A DNA stretch of 64,000 nucleotides from Macrotrachela quadricornifera (taxonomy: Eukaryota > Rotifera > Eurotatoria > Philodinida > Philodinidae), in NCBI GenBank assembly GCA_022393335.1, contig JAJEKB010021314.1, positions 281,639-345,638 on the forward strand. Direction: 5' to 3'. Of the stretch, positions 1-11,254 are shown piece after piece. Below the pieces are notes generated by a model. It did not search any database, was not told the origin of the DNA, and saw only the letters and a list, made by a program, of their open reading frames with translations. Positions within the stretch are counted from its first letter, which is position 1; each line of letters opens with the position of its first letter. The position numbers and the translations under genes are program-made.

Positions 1-1680
1 CAAAAATAGACGACAAAAGTGTATGAATAATTTTTGGAGCCACTGTAGATATAGTGAACACACAGACCTGGAAAAGATAATACGAATACATGGATAAAGT
101 GAAATCGTCATATATAGGCAGGAATGATAAAGAAGGGTATCACAATCGAATGAAAAAAGAAAATCATAGCATCATTAAAAAATACATACCATCTCTTTCG
201 TGAATTATATAAGAACGTCATCTGCACAAGCACATAAAGCAACGACTTGATTAATGAAAGCAAGAAAGATAATACATAATTAATACAAATAAAAAAATAA
301 ATAAATGTATCATGAAAAAGTTCAACAGAAGAAAAACATGCGCGCATGTATATGAGCAGCGCCGTAAAAGGGCCATGTGGATTACATATACAAAGAGGTG
401 TTATACTGTTACATCAATACGAGATAATATCAATTCATCTGCCTTTGTTATATCTACCACCGAACAATATATGTATAAAAAAAAATTCAAAAAAAAAGTC
501 TGTACGTATATACATACACTATATGGTCTAAAAATGACTTCGCTACAGTTTCTCCCCGGACAGGCCTCAGCCGGTAATTGTTTTATACTTAACATCAGGG
601 CACTTAGTGTAGCAAACCCACATAATATCAGCCTTCAACTCGGGTCATCACCTCGGGACCTTCCCTTGTGAGCTGATGCTGGATGGTCAGCTCTCGTTCG
701 CATAAGTCGAGGCTTTTCAATAGATATCTGATTGAAGTCTCACAAGGTGTAGAGCTAGAGCTCTCATGTGCCCCATACAGGACGAATTTCTGTTTAAAAA
801 GGAACTCAAAGTTGATCCAAGTTTGTCGAAAAAAATTCCCTCGATATAATTCTTATTGCGAAGGAAAATGACTCCATCGCGTAACACAATTATGTTGGTC
901 TAAACAATAGTTTACTTTTACTTCTTACAATATAAGAGTTCGTATCGATAAATGAATTGATTGTTCTTATTCGGATAAAACATAAGTTGTCACCAACAAA
1001 ATAACAAATTCAAAGAGACCTGTCTGCATTCCGTGTTTTTTGAACTCCTAATGAACTCTGAATCCAAAAATCAATAACAAGAAGAAAAGCATAACAATTC
1101 TACGGCACTCAAGGAAACCGCGGAATCCAAGAAACTCGAGAAAATCCATAATATCCAAAAATTGAAGAATTAAGGAATCAGAGAGATACAAACAGTTATC
1201 TTGTTTTTTTTAGTGGCATTTTCGATGGTACAAGGATTTGATATGAAGCAAAGTGTGAAGAATACTATAAGACACTATATGATCTTGATATGATGCTACT
1301 CTTCTGTAGATGGCATTGTTGGAGACCAGACAATCCGTCGCAAACATTATGTAGAGAACACATTATCGCATAGACATCGAGTCGCAACATAATTAGTGAT
1401 CAACAATCAGTGGTGTAATAAAAAGAACAGATAATATGTGCCAAAATTTTCTCTCCCATTGCGATGAACTGTTGACGGCTAATTGTCACGCGGCTAAATC
1501 TCCATGCAGCGATATGTCCACAACGAATTCTTCTGCCATCAACAATATCATCTACAAGTAGCGCTCGTCTAAAGACTCGCTCAGCTCTTTCTTGTAGAAA
1601 AAATGTTTCTAAACTACCATCAAGCTATTTATTTATAAAATTAAAAGAAAAGTCGAACTCAGATATAACTTCCTCGACCG
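1..1680. other. Intergenic, no recognisable gene
   Basis: I see no supported gene here. Short open frames exist but lack splice sites, domains and coding-like composition. The only structure I recognise is the segment at about 594-668, which matches 13979-14055 (see that repeat entry). Confidence 0.5.
590..670 (+). repeat. Dispersed repeat fragment, copy 1
   Basis: The stretch starting GGGCACTTAGTGTAGCAAAC and running through CCTTCAACTCGG to GACCTTCC is repeated with about 80 percent identity at 13979-14055. Both are in the same orientation, roughly 75 bp long. It is probably an edge of a dispersed mobile element; no termini could be defined. Confidence 0.6.
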
Positions 1681-1689
1681 CAACTGCTC

Positions 1690-2180
1690 TCGATCAAACC
1701 TTCTAAAACCAAATGTTTTTTGCAAAAAACGTGATCCTTTGTGTAAAAAAAATGGATCAAAAAAAAATTCTAAAACACTGACTTCAGATTTGAATATCTT
1801 GATCCCGATTACCTTTCGGTCAACCCTTATAAAAAAAAATTTTTTGTAAAAAAAGTGATCCTTTGTATAGAAAATAGGTCGAAAAAAAATTTTAAAAAAC
1901 CGACTTCAGATTTGAATTCCTTGACCCTGATTATCCTTCGGTCAACCCTTATAAAAAAGAAACTTTTTGTAAAACAGTGATCCTTTGTGTAAAAAAAATG
2001 GATCCTTAAAAAAATTTTAAAAAACTAACACCAGATTCGAGTTCCTCGACCCTAATTACCCTTCGGTCAACCCTTATGCTTTGTTGACCCTGTGCGAAGA
2101 TACAAGCAAGCAATCCAGCAGACAATTTATGTTTGCAAGACTCTTCTCTACGAGAAAGAGAATAAGAGAGCAACAACATA
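1690..2180 (-). repeat. Dispersed element with 3 x ~123-bp internal tandem repeats
   Basis: Three tandem units of about 123 bp are visible. GTGATCCTTTGT recurs at 1731, 1855 and 1977, and TTCGGTCAACCC recurs at about 1816, 1938 and 2063. The adjoining 2081-2175 segment (AAGACTCTTCTCTACGAGAA) is the reverse complement of 46555-46645. The same tandem unit in the other orientation (GACCNNAGGTAATC, then GGTTAGTTTTATTAATTAG) occurs at 14060-14260 and 46690-46960. This is therefore a dispersed repeat family with an internal array, lying in minus orientation relative to the 46.6-kb copy. Confidence 0.7.
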
Positions 2181-2299
2181 TGAAATATCATATAATCTCA
2201 TATAGTATTGCTCACATTCTATACAATATCAAGCTGTTACGCTACCGAGAATTTAACCAAGGAAACAAGATAACTGTTTATATCTCTCTGTTTTTGTAA

Positions 2300-3130
2300 A
2301 TTCTTCGGCCCCTAGCTACTATAGATTGTCCTGAGTTTGATGAAATCCTTGGATTCTGCGACTTTCTTACGCCCGGTGGATTCTGTGATTTCCTTGACTT
2401 TTTTAAACTCATTGGATATATCACTGTTGTACGGTTCGTTGCTTATTATGCTTCACTAAGACACTCTTCTCTTTCATATGATTCGTTCTTAGATCCAGAG
2501 TTCCTCGAGAGTTTAGAAATCACGGTATTCGGACATTGCCATAAAAATCAATTAGAAAAGGTTTTCTCTATTATTGTAAGGGCAATATGATCATCCGGAG
2601 CATATGAAAGAGAGTCCCTACAAACCTCATCATAGACTTGAACAACACTATATTTTGTCCTTAAATAATAGAAAAAACTTTTTCATATCCACTTTTATAC
2701 CTAAATTTCATAGACTTTGAAATCCAACTAACTTGCTATGGATACTCTTTCAGTGCGGAGTGTTTTAAATTTGTTAGTCCAAGGGTAATAGGCTTTACTT
2801 CACCTGAATAAGATCAATCAATTCGCTTATCAGTAAAAGTCCTTCCATTGTTAAAGTAAAAGTCAGGCGCACGAGCATTAAGTTGTCTTTTAAACCAGTG
2901 TTTCGTATCAAATTCAGGCTGTGTTAGTGGGTGACGTGTGAATCATGTGATTATTACAGTTTTGCTCGTTGTGCATAGAACCTTCTCAAAACCTATGACG
3001 ACTAACGCTAGGTATCTCTTGAACAGTTAACGATATCTGAGCCCCTTCGCGAGATAGTCCTTCAGGAGTAATCAAAACTACGTGAAGATATTACTTAAAA
3101 AGTTAGCGATAGGGAATCTCGCTAAGCCTT
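2300..3130. other. Intergenic, nothing recognised
   Basis: I see no gene, RNA gene or clear repeat here. The sequence is somewhat less AT-rich than the surrounding non-coding DNA and grades into the decayed minisatellite downstream. Confidence 0.4.
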
Positions 3131-3139
3131 TGTGATTTA

Positions 3140-4060
3140 TTGGTACTGTATATAGACAGCATTCGAAGATTTATAACAAGTCGTACAAAAAAATGCCTCA
3201 GAACTTATAGGTATCCCATCAGATGGGTCATCAATGCCTATGGTACGGGGATAGAACAGTCTGTGAGAATTTATAAGTTATCGCATAGGACAGACTGTGA
3301 GAACTTACAGCTATTGGCTCAGGATAGACCTTGATATCGTATAAGTATGTTCATGAAACACCCCTTTAGCTTATATGGATATTCCATCGGACAAGCCATG
3401 AAGACTTGTGGACACCTTGATAAAATCGACAATGTAAATTGATAGATACCCCATAGAATATCCCTTGAGATATCAGAAGTACTTACTTAGATTTGCCATT
3501 GAAGATTTATAGACACCGACATAGGATAGATCTTCAGGACTTTTATGTACTCCCATAATATAGCCCTTAAGCTGGGTTGGGTGCCTCACAGATAGGACTT
3601 AAAGATTTATGAGAGCCTATATGTAAGAAGTCTTGGAGTCTCATGGATACCGCTATACAAATTGCCATGAGGGTTGGTGTATACTTTCACAGAAAAGACG
3701 ATGACGACTTATATTTATCCCATAGCATAGCATTAAGTACTTATACATACTTCATATAATAGTGCTTCAGGATTTATAGCTATCTGCATAGATTGGGCCT
3801 TGAAGACTTATGGGCACTCCACAATAAAGGCGACACCAACTGGTTTGTAATTTCCTAGGACAAGCTATGAAGATTCATGCGTATCCCATAGGAAGGCTCC
3901 TGAAAACTTACAATCACTCCATAGAATAGTTCATGACTATTGATCGTATCTCTATTGGACAGATGTTGAGATTTCAAAAGTATTTCGTGACAGACGTAAT
4001 GAGAACCTATGGGTACCTTCTTAGAACTTGCTTTCAGGATCTTTTCATGTACGTCAGGTA
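3140..4060. repeat. Decayed minisatellite, unit about 35-40 bp
   Basis: Diverged versions of the phrase ACTTATAGGTATCCCATAG followed by GATAGNCCTTGAG recur roughly every 35-40 bp across about 900 bp, for example at 3205, 3275, 3400, 3455, 3525, 3590, 3770 and 3870. No two units are identical and the spacing drifts. It looks like an old tandem array eroded by point mutation and small indels. No coding frame survives through it. Confidence 0.6.
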
Positions 4061-4218
4061 ATCCTAGGAAGCTATGAAACAGCTCATATGAAGAGGATTA
4101 ATGACCGATTCTAGCTTCCGGGAGCCGGTTCTATCACACATCTAATGGATACATGTGGGTTAAAGGCATCTTCGAAGTAGCAATACAAATCTAAGAAATG
4201 CAATGATCAGTGGTTCAG

Positions 4219-4345
4219 AGTACAATAAGAATCTCGGCAGTACAGTGTAAACCCTGGGAGTATGATGAAAATTCTGAGAGTACAATAGAAATCTCAGGAG
4301 TACGATGGGAATTCCGGGAGTATGAAATCCGCCGTTTCTCCCTTG
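4219..4345. repeat. 20-bp tandem array ending in a CAAGGG-type terminus
   Basis: Six head-to-tail 20-bp units, each beginning AGTAC or AGTAT, start at 4219, 4239, 4259, 4279, 4299 and 4319. The array runs into AAATCCGCCGTTTCTCCCTTG, whose reverse complement starts CAAGGGAGAAACGGCGGAT. That resembles the inverted repeat CAAGGGGGAAAAAGCGGATCC of the element at 45731-46131. A partner terminus on the left was not found. Confidence 0.65.
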
Positions 4346-4514
4346 AGATACACTGTCTGAAAGCAGTGGCCAGCAATCCTGCATTTTTTGGTCAATAGAA
4401 AAATTAAGAAATAAAAGAGTTATGTTAATAAAATAGTAAATTAAAGAAAGTTGGAAGTTCTGATTTATTGTTTTATAGTTTTCTGTTACTTTTAGATACA
4501 ATGAGGGACCCACA

Positions 4515-4603
4515 AGCATGGTGAGAATTCCAGAATTTTTTTGGAGAATCCTTTAGGAATCCTGTGGCAACCCAAGGAATTCGGGATCCGCCGTATCCCC
4601 TTG
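4515..4603. mobile_element. Terminus fragment of the CAAGGGG-satellite element family
   Basis: The segment contains GAATTCC/GGAATCC-type short repeats and ends GGGATCCGCCGTATCCCCTTG at 4603. Its reverse complement, CAAGGGGATACGGCGGATCC, parallels the terminus CAAGGGGGAAAAAGCGGATCC at 45731 and 46131. Only one end is recognisable, so it is either truncated or diverged. Confidence 0.45.
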
Positions 4604-5129
4604 CTTTTTCTAGTCGTACTGAAACATTCTCATAGGTCCAAAATGAGTTCAAACGGTGGATATCATCTCGGGTGGTTCTCACATCAGTAGAAAACAACCA
4701 TTGGATAACTATCTATTCTTTCATACTTCAAAATCAACAACTATTATCAATAAGACCCTGAACAGAGTAAAAAAAAATAAAACGAATGAAGAAATACGAT
4801 TGGCCTTTTTACATAGCAACGCGAATTGTATTGGTTAATTCACTTTAATTTAAGTCAATGTCTTTGGGGCTTAAGACAATATGAAGGATCACTTTTTTTT
4901 CCCATTAACAAATGAATCAATTACATTTTTACTTTCTGTATCTGTACTTATTTCGAAAATAGTTACAAAAAAAGACGTGCTATCTATATATGAGTACATT
5001 GATTATCAAGCATCGCGTGCCCATAAATGAGTCACGATCACATCTTTATTACCTTTATGTCAATAAAACGCATATCATATAACGCAAAAAAAAAGAATGC
5101 ATTTACTTCCTAAATAAATTATTTTTAAC

Positions 5130-6932
5130 ATGGAAAGAACAACAATTATTGAATCTAAAACATCGTTCAATTATTTACCAAATGAAATTATTTTTATCCT
5201 ATTTGATTATCTATCATATAATGATATTATTTATACATTTTTCTTTTTAAATCAACGATTAAATAACTTATTATTACAAAATCCATGTTATTCAAATTAT
5301 TTCGAACTACCAACAACAAATTTAGATACATGGGAAATTATTTTATTAGTTATTGGTCCACAAATAAAATGTTTAAATATAACGACAATTGGTTTATCTT
5401 TTCCATTAAGATATTTTCCAAATTTAAAATCATTAATTATTTCTTCATTATATGGTTTATCAGAAGAAATATTGAAATATATTATTGAACATAATCAATT
5501 TCAAAATTTATCTTCATTTAAAATAAAACAAGAAAAAATCTTTCTCAATCGATATATTAATGATAATGTAATATGTGAAGATGATATTTTAAAAACAGTT
5601 TTTAATCAAAATAATTCATTGGAAATATTTGAATATTCATTAATGATACCATCATCTGTAATATATACAGATAATTTTCAAATTAATTTTAATTTACATT
5701 CATTAATATTAGCATTAGCTGGTTTTCATAGTATATTTCACTTGATTCAATATACACCAAATTTAAAATATTTAAAAGTAAAAACAAGTATACCATTTAG
5801 AAGTTCACACCCAGTAAATAAAATTAATATCAAATTAAAACAATTGCATCTAACACTAAGTAAAATTAATGAATATGTTGATGTTGACGCAGTAATTGAT
5901 GGTATAAAACAATTTTCATCATCATTAATTTATTTATCACTTGATTTAGTTGATTATTCTTTTCGAGGTATAAATGAATTTTCATTTAATAATTTAAAAT
6001 TTTCACAACTATTGGAATCAATGAAAGAACTTAAACAATTTCATTTTTATACTAAACAACATTCTTTTCAATATAATGATATTGATTTATCACAATTCAA
6101 AGATCAACATTGTTTTAATCATAATTCATCATATGGAAGGCATGACGAATATCTTTATACATTACCATTTCATTATCATAATTTGTATGAATGTTTTCAA
6201 GATTTTAATGATATTAAATTAAATAATTGTGAGATTTTAAAAAATAATTCTCGAATATGGTATAATGTCAAATCTATTCAATTGCCTGTAAGATTCGGTT
6301 ATAATAGAAATTTTGTAAAAGAACTCAAAATGAAAATGCCAAAATTAACATTAATTAGATTTGGTGGTGGTTTTGGAGGTTTGCCTAAAATTCAAACACA
6401 TGATTCATTTGAAAATAATGATGTTACATTAGATAGTGTTACAACTATTCAATTTGTTGTGGAACCTATTGAAAATGAAAAACATTGGATAATTTATTTA
6501 TTACCAAATTTAAGACATTTAGTTTTATCTTATACAGCAATATCTTCAATTGATAGTGAATTAACTCCAATATTAAATAAAAAAATTCAACGATTGGATA
6601 TCGATGCTGAATGTGAAGTTGAACAATTAACAGAAATAATTTATGTTTATTTTTCAAATGTTGAAAATATTAATTTCTTTTTGAATGATTCTCAAAAAAG
6701 TCCGGAATGTTATGCAAATATTATTATAAAAATGTTAAAAAATTTTAAAAAATTAAAGATATTAATGTTTCGTAGTAATCACTTCTGCCACAGAGATGGA
6801 GAATTATCTTTCCTTGAAAAAAATTTGGCTAAAATTATTGAATATTTTAATATAAATGAAATGTATAAGAATTATCAAGTGAAATATTTGAAAGAATATA
6901 CTTTATTTTTAAAGAAATCTTTTGAAGTATAA
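5130..6932 (+). CDS. F-box / leucine-rich-repeat-like protein, single exon, 600 aa
   Basis: The protein is a probable substrate adaptor of an SCF (SKP1-cullin-F-box) ubiquitin ligase. That role is inferred from the F-box at residues about 13-52 (FNYLPNEIIFILFDYL, then NDIIYTFFFLNQRLNNLL), where the LPxEI start and the hydrophobic helices are clear. The remainder has irregular leucine/isoleucine-rich segments such as LKSLIISSLYGL and LRHLVLSYTAIS, suggesting a diverged LRR horseshoe for substrate binding. No other catalytic motif is seen. The ATG at 5130 follows an A-rich leader and is the first in frame; AATAAA at about 7001 could serve polyadenylation. Codon use is extremely AT-rich. Such intronless F-box genes form large families in bdelloid rotifers (family knowledge). 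A truncated paralog lies 1 kb downstream on the same strand, so this is a small tandem cluster. Confidence 0.85.
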   Translation: MERTTIIESKTSFNYLPNEIIFILFDYLSYNDIIYTFFFLNQRLNNLLLQNPCYSNYFELPTTNLDTWEIILLVIGPQIKCLNITTIGLSFPLRYFPNLKSLIISSLYGLSEEILKYIIEHNQFQNLSSFKIKQEKIFLNRYINDNVICEDDILKTVFNQNNSLEIFEYSLMIPSSVIYTDNFQINFNLHSLILALAGFHSIFHLIQYTPNLKYLKVKTSIPFRSSHPVNKINIKLKQLHLTLSKINEYVDVDAVIDGIKQFSSSLIYLSLDLVDYSFRGINEFSFNNLKFSQLLESMKELKQFHFYTKQHSFQYNDIDLSQFKDQHCFNHNSSYGRHDEYLYTLPFHYHNLYECFQDFNDIKLNNCEILKNNSRIWYNVKSIQLPVRFGYNRNFVKELKMKMPKLTLIRFGGGFGGLPKIQTHDSFENNDVTLDSVTTIQFVVEPIENEKHWIIYLLPNLRHLVLSYTAISSIDSELTPILNKKIQRLDIDAECEVEQLTEIIYVYFSNVENINFFLNDSQKSPECYANIIIKMLKNFKKLKILMFRSNHFCHRDGELSFLEKNLAKIIEYFNINEMYKNYQVKYLKEYTLFLKKSFEV

Positions 6933-7126
6933 ACTTTATATTTCATCGAAACATTGTTAATTAAGAATTTTATATATGATTTAATTATTTTATTATCTAA
7001 TAAAAATATAACAAAGAAGAAGGTTATATGACACTCGAAAAGTCTTAATTAGAATAATAAGTACTATTTATTCTTCAGATTCAGAATAGGGAATCAATCG
7101 TCGACTAATAAACTACAACACATTGC

Positions 7127-7760
7127 AAATGACGAGGAAAAGATCCCAACTGTTATATTGCTTTTGAGTCGAAACTATGTGTGTTATGTAGACCCAAATG
7201 AATTATGAATACTCTGAAAAAAGTTCGGGTCGCTAGCCTATTGCTACGAAGATATTGCGCTTTTACAGTATTCTTTTAAAATGAATGATGTGGCTCCCTT
7301 CGGGACATCAGAAAAACTGATTTTTGACTTTCGACTCGAAACTTTGGATGGAGACAGATCTTAATTAGAATAGTTTATTGTGAATGTTTTTGAGATTTTT
7401 TCATCTGCTTTTATCTTAAGATAAGCGCATCAAATTTGCCAGTTTATAGGGACCAGTTATTCACAACTGTGTTCTAGGATAGAAAGGACCAAAAAATCTG
7501 AAATAGTCACAGTAAATTATTTTCATTGAAGTCTGTCTCTATTCAAAGTTTCAAGTCGAAGTTCAAAAATCAGTTTTTCGGGTATCCCTGAGGGGACTAT
7601 AGCATTTATTTAAAAATACTGTAAAAGTGCAACATCTCTATAGTAATAAGCTAGTGGCCCAAACTTTTTTCAGAGTACTCATAAATCCTTTGGATCTGCA
7701 TAAGGCACATAGTCTCGGCTCAAAAGCAATTTGACAGTTGGAACCCTTTCCCCGTGTGAC
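7127..7760. mobile_element. Foldback element between the F-box gene and its truncated paralog
   Basis: Left arm (about 7127-7390) and right arm (about 7500-7760) are imperfect reverse complements. Left TCCCAACTGTTATATTGCTT pairs with the reverse complement of AAGCAATTTGACAGTTGGAA. Inner markers include ATACTGTAAAAG and AGTACTC/GAGTATT blocks. No transposase remains, so it is a non-autonomous foldback element or MITE. The target duplication is unclear. Confidence 0.65.
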
Positions 7761-7965
7761 TAGAATGGTAAAATTACCTTATGAAAATATAGATTCTTCT
7801 ACAAAGCTTAAAATAAGTTCGAAGGTAGGACGATTAAGTAATTCCACAAGCATCAACTCGAACGTTTACGTAGAAATATTTTCATGTGTCACATTATCAT
7901 GTGAAGATTCAAGATCATGACTCTTAATAGAAGACATTTATTCTTTCAGTAAATAAATTTTTAAC

Positions 7966-8351
7966 ATAGCCACGACAAAACATTGAATCAACAACATTAT
8001 TTTGATCTTTTATCAACTGAAATTATTTTTATTGTATTTGAATATTTATCTTCTAATGATATTATTTATACATTCTTTTGTTTTAATCAACGATTTAATA
8101 GTTTATTATTACAAAATGAACATTATTTTAATTATTTAGAATTATCAACAGCAAATTTGAAAACATGGAAAAAGAGTCTTTTAATTATTAGTTTACAAAT
8201 AGAATTGATTAATATAATTCGTTTATCTTTGTCACTAACATATTTTACAAATTTGAAATCAATAATTATTACTTCACTATTCGATTTACCAGATGACAAA
8301 ATTAAATTTATCGTTAAAAACTACTCAATTTTAAAATTTACGTTCGTTTAA
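7966..8351 (+). pseudogene. Truncated F-box paralog, start codon lost
   Basis: This is homologous to the start of the 5130-6932 gene. It retains the F-box (LSTEIIFIVFEYLS, NDIIYTFFCFNQRFNSLLLQ) and the next 70 residues (LKTWKKSLLIISLQIE against LDTWEIILLVIGPQIK). The leader TTTTTAACATG of the intact gene corresponds to TTTTTAACATA here, so the ATG has become ATA (7966-7968). A TGA follows a few codons later, and similarity stops near 8350 at a stop codon. An open frame from 7983 needs a TTG start. It is best read as a decayed tandem duplicate; expression of a small F-box fragment cannot be excluded. Confidence 0.8.
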
Positions 8352-8399
8352 AATAATAGAAAATAATAAAAAATTCGAATACTATCATATAAATTTTTT

Positions 8400-9080
8400 A
8401 GAATATGAATGAATTGCGCTGGTATTCTACAATTTGTGGAAACGACTCGAAAACAAGCAAAAGTAAACATAGAGAAAATATGAGTCATATATTCGATAGA
8501 ACTTCATCTATTGTATATAAAACCAGTATTTTCCCAATTGTCACTTTTGTGAAACACGATCTGAAAGAGTGTTTAAGGATAGAAATTTGGATCCATTCTT
8601 CTCCTTTCGTCCACAGACCGTGATCAATATCTTAAATAATTGGTACGTGATTAATTAATTAATTCGTGTCATAGTAATTACTCATCGAAAACTATCACTG
8701 ATCGTAGTAGATAGTGTTATGAATAGTATCTCCAGTCATAAAACACAGAATTAAACTATTTCTGTGTCATCATCCACAACAACTATATTGTATTTCACAT
8801 TTTAATCCGGTAGGAATTGCGCGATACAGCTTTTACTTGTTTGTTTCCATTATTTGCTTTTATCGTCTTTGAAATATAAGTAATTTCTACAATGCATTAT
8901 ATCGTAGTAATTTGTCTTTTGCTTTTCTGAACATAATACATAAAACAGGCATTTTTAACGTTGAATACATAATCCACTTCTCAAACAATTTCTAGCATTT
9001 AAACTTTCAAAGAAGACATTCACTAGCGGATATATTGATCGATTTAATTTGTTCACTATTTCACATACAGACGTTAACTA
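8400..9080. other. Non-coding stretch after the F-box pseudogene
   Basis: No domain-bearing frame was seen. It may contain rearranged remains of the truncated paralog, but no similarity could be followed past 8350. Confidence 0.35.
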
Positions 9081-10210
9081 CACTCGTTCTCAGTCACAAA
9101 TGTCTTAATAATAGAGAACTACAATATCTTGCTACTGTTCTAAAACAAAATCAAGTAACATCTCTCTTCTTTGTTTGATTCTAGTCTGTATATTTATTGA
9201 AAATCTAAAAGAAAATATCTTTGTACATATTGTTAAAACGAATAAAATATATCAAAACTCATTTTATTTTAATTTAGAAAACGAAAAAAATACATTCAAA
9301 TTTCTTTCTTTAATAAAATGTAATCGCCTATTATGTAAATTTTTAATTTTAATTAGAAATGCATAAGAAATCCTGTTATTTTCAACTGAATTTTAAGACA
9401 AGTTCATGAATTAATATATAAACTGAAGACTGTTATTGAGCAAGAAACATTATTATTGATTTCCAATAACTTCTTGATGATAAAACAATTTTTTCCTAGC
9501 AGAAATGTTGGTTAATCATTTTCATCATTGAATTAAATGAAACTTTCTGAATCTCATACTAAATTTTTGAGAGATAGATAAATTCTAGATATTTAAAAAA
9601 TCACTTTAACTTATCACAAAAAATAAACAAGGAAACAGTCTATGTTCCTTGGCATTCTAAAGAAAATAATTTTGTCTCAAAATTAGAAAAAAAACTAATC
9701 AAATTTCTTAAAAAGTAGGAAGGGATATCTTCCTCGCTCGAATTGCATCTCAAATAAGTGGTAAATACATGTACAATTTCATTATGTAACGAGTATGTAT
9801 AGCAAACGTGAATACATACGGCTTGTTTCTTCCAACCAAAACATGAAACAGCGTATAGATCGGCAATAGTAGATGTTCTGCATATTTTGCTGCTGGTTAT
9901 CATACATTCTATTTGGAGTAACTGATTTTAGCTTTTATTTATTATTTCACATAGACACTTACTAAAATCGACATTCGCTTCAATTCAATTTCTCAACAAG
10001 AATTACAGGATCTTGCTAATATTTTAGAACGAAATCAAGTAATATCTGCATCCTTTGCCATGTGCTAATATTGACTTCAGATTCCACATAAACCCTCATT
10101 GCATCTGGTATCAGCTTAAATACCATTCAGTGATGGTACAAGGTAATGTATTGAGAAAATATTTAAGAATAATCAAACACTGAAACAAACTCGTTAATAA
10201 TTACTTATTC
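9080..10210 (+). pseudogene. Remnants of an NLR-type leucine-rich repeat gene
   Basis: Short in-frame pieces match the ribonuclease-inhibitor type LRR common in NLRC3-like proteins. Examples are ELQYLATVLKQNQVTSLFF at about 9115-9175, QQELQDLANILERNQVISA at about 9990-10060, and KNNQTLKQT at about 10165-10195. Stops and frameshifts separate them and no intact exon remains. The call rests on the repeating pattern of LQ-L-A--L--NQ-I-T-L, which is family knowledge. It could alternatively be several unrelated LRR relics. Confidence 0.45.
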
Positions 10211-11250
10211 AGTATAAGGAACATATTCAAAATAATGTCAGACAGAGTTAAGATCGTTGTGTTTGTTGATGTTCTCTCTCATCAATAGATCGCATTATTT
10301 GAACAAATTTTCTAATCGAGTTCAATCGAATTTTCAAATAATTTTGATAACTTATTTTTGGTAACATATTCATAAAAAATATTCTGTATTTCGGCAAGGT
10401 GAGTTACTTTTTCTTTTATATTGTAAAATCTAATAAATAATAAGAAAATGATATTCATATCGCATAATACAATGGATTTAGGAAGGGAGCTGTCAAAAAG
10501 GTTAGTTTCATTCGACCAAGGTAATTAACTCCTCACATAGGTTAAATCATTTATTATGATAGTTTTGCGGGTGGGTTGGTTTTGTTTCATCTAATCTGAT
10601 TAGCCTAAATTAATGGTGGATGCGTGACCTGTATCTATTAAGTTGTCACATCATTTTGAAAAACTTTTAAGTGTAAATTTAAATATCGGTACCGTTAATT
10701 ATGGTAAGAGAAGTTTTTACTGGTTTTTACTTACAAATAACTAAATACAGTGATAGGAATCAATTTTTGAGAATGATTATCTTATATATGAGCTGATGCA
10801 GGACTAAACAAGTCATTTGATAATGCAGTCGTTTTTATGACAGTTAATTTTCGATCCAGACAGTGTTTAAAACATAGAGAAATAGCAGAACTTCTACATT
10901 TCAAAAATTCAATAAAGTTGGTCATTACTGGTGATTTATCTTCAAAAGTATATTTTATAAATATAGTTTATAAGACAGATTAAGTTCAATCGATCGGTAG
11001 GCGACTCGATTTAAACAGACAGAATATATTTAGAAAAAAATTCAAAAAAAAATTAAGGAATTTTAGGAACTTTCAAGAATATATTTAAGAATGTCTCAGA
11101 TTAATTTATCCCAATCTCTGAAACAAAAAAGATATATTATTTTAGATAGAAAACGCAGTTTATTTATATAATAAAATAGAAATCCAAGTTGTTAATAATC
11201 GCTACTATTTATTAAATGGAAAAGAGTTAGATAAAAACGCATTTTGAATA
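10210..11250. other. Intergenic, nothing recognised
   Basis: I see no gene, RNA gene or clear repeat here. The sequence is AT-rich non-coding DNA between LRR remnants and the small minus-strand gene. Confidence 0.4.
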
Positions 11251-11254
11251 GCAT

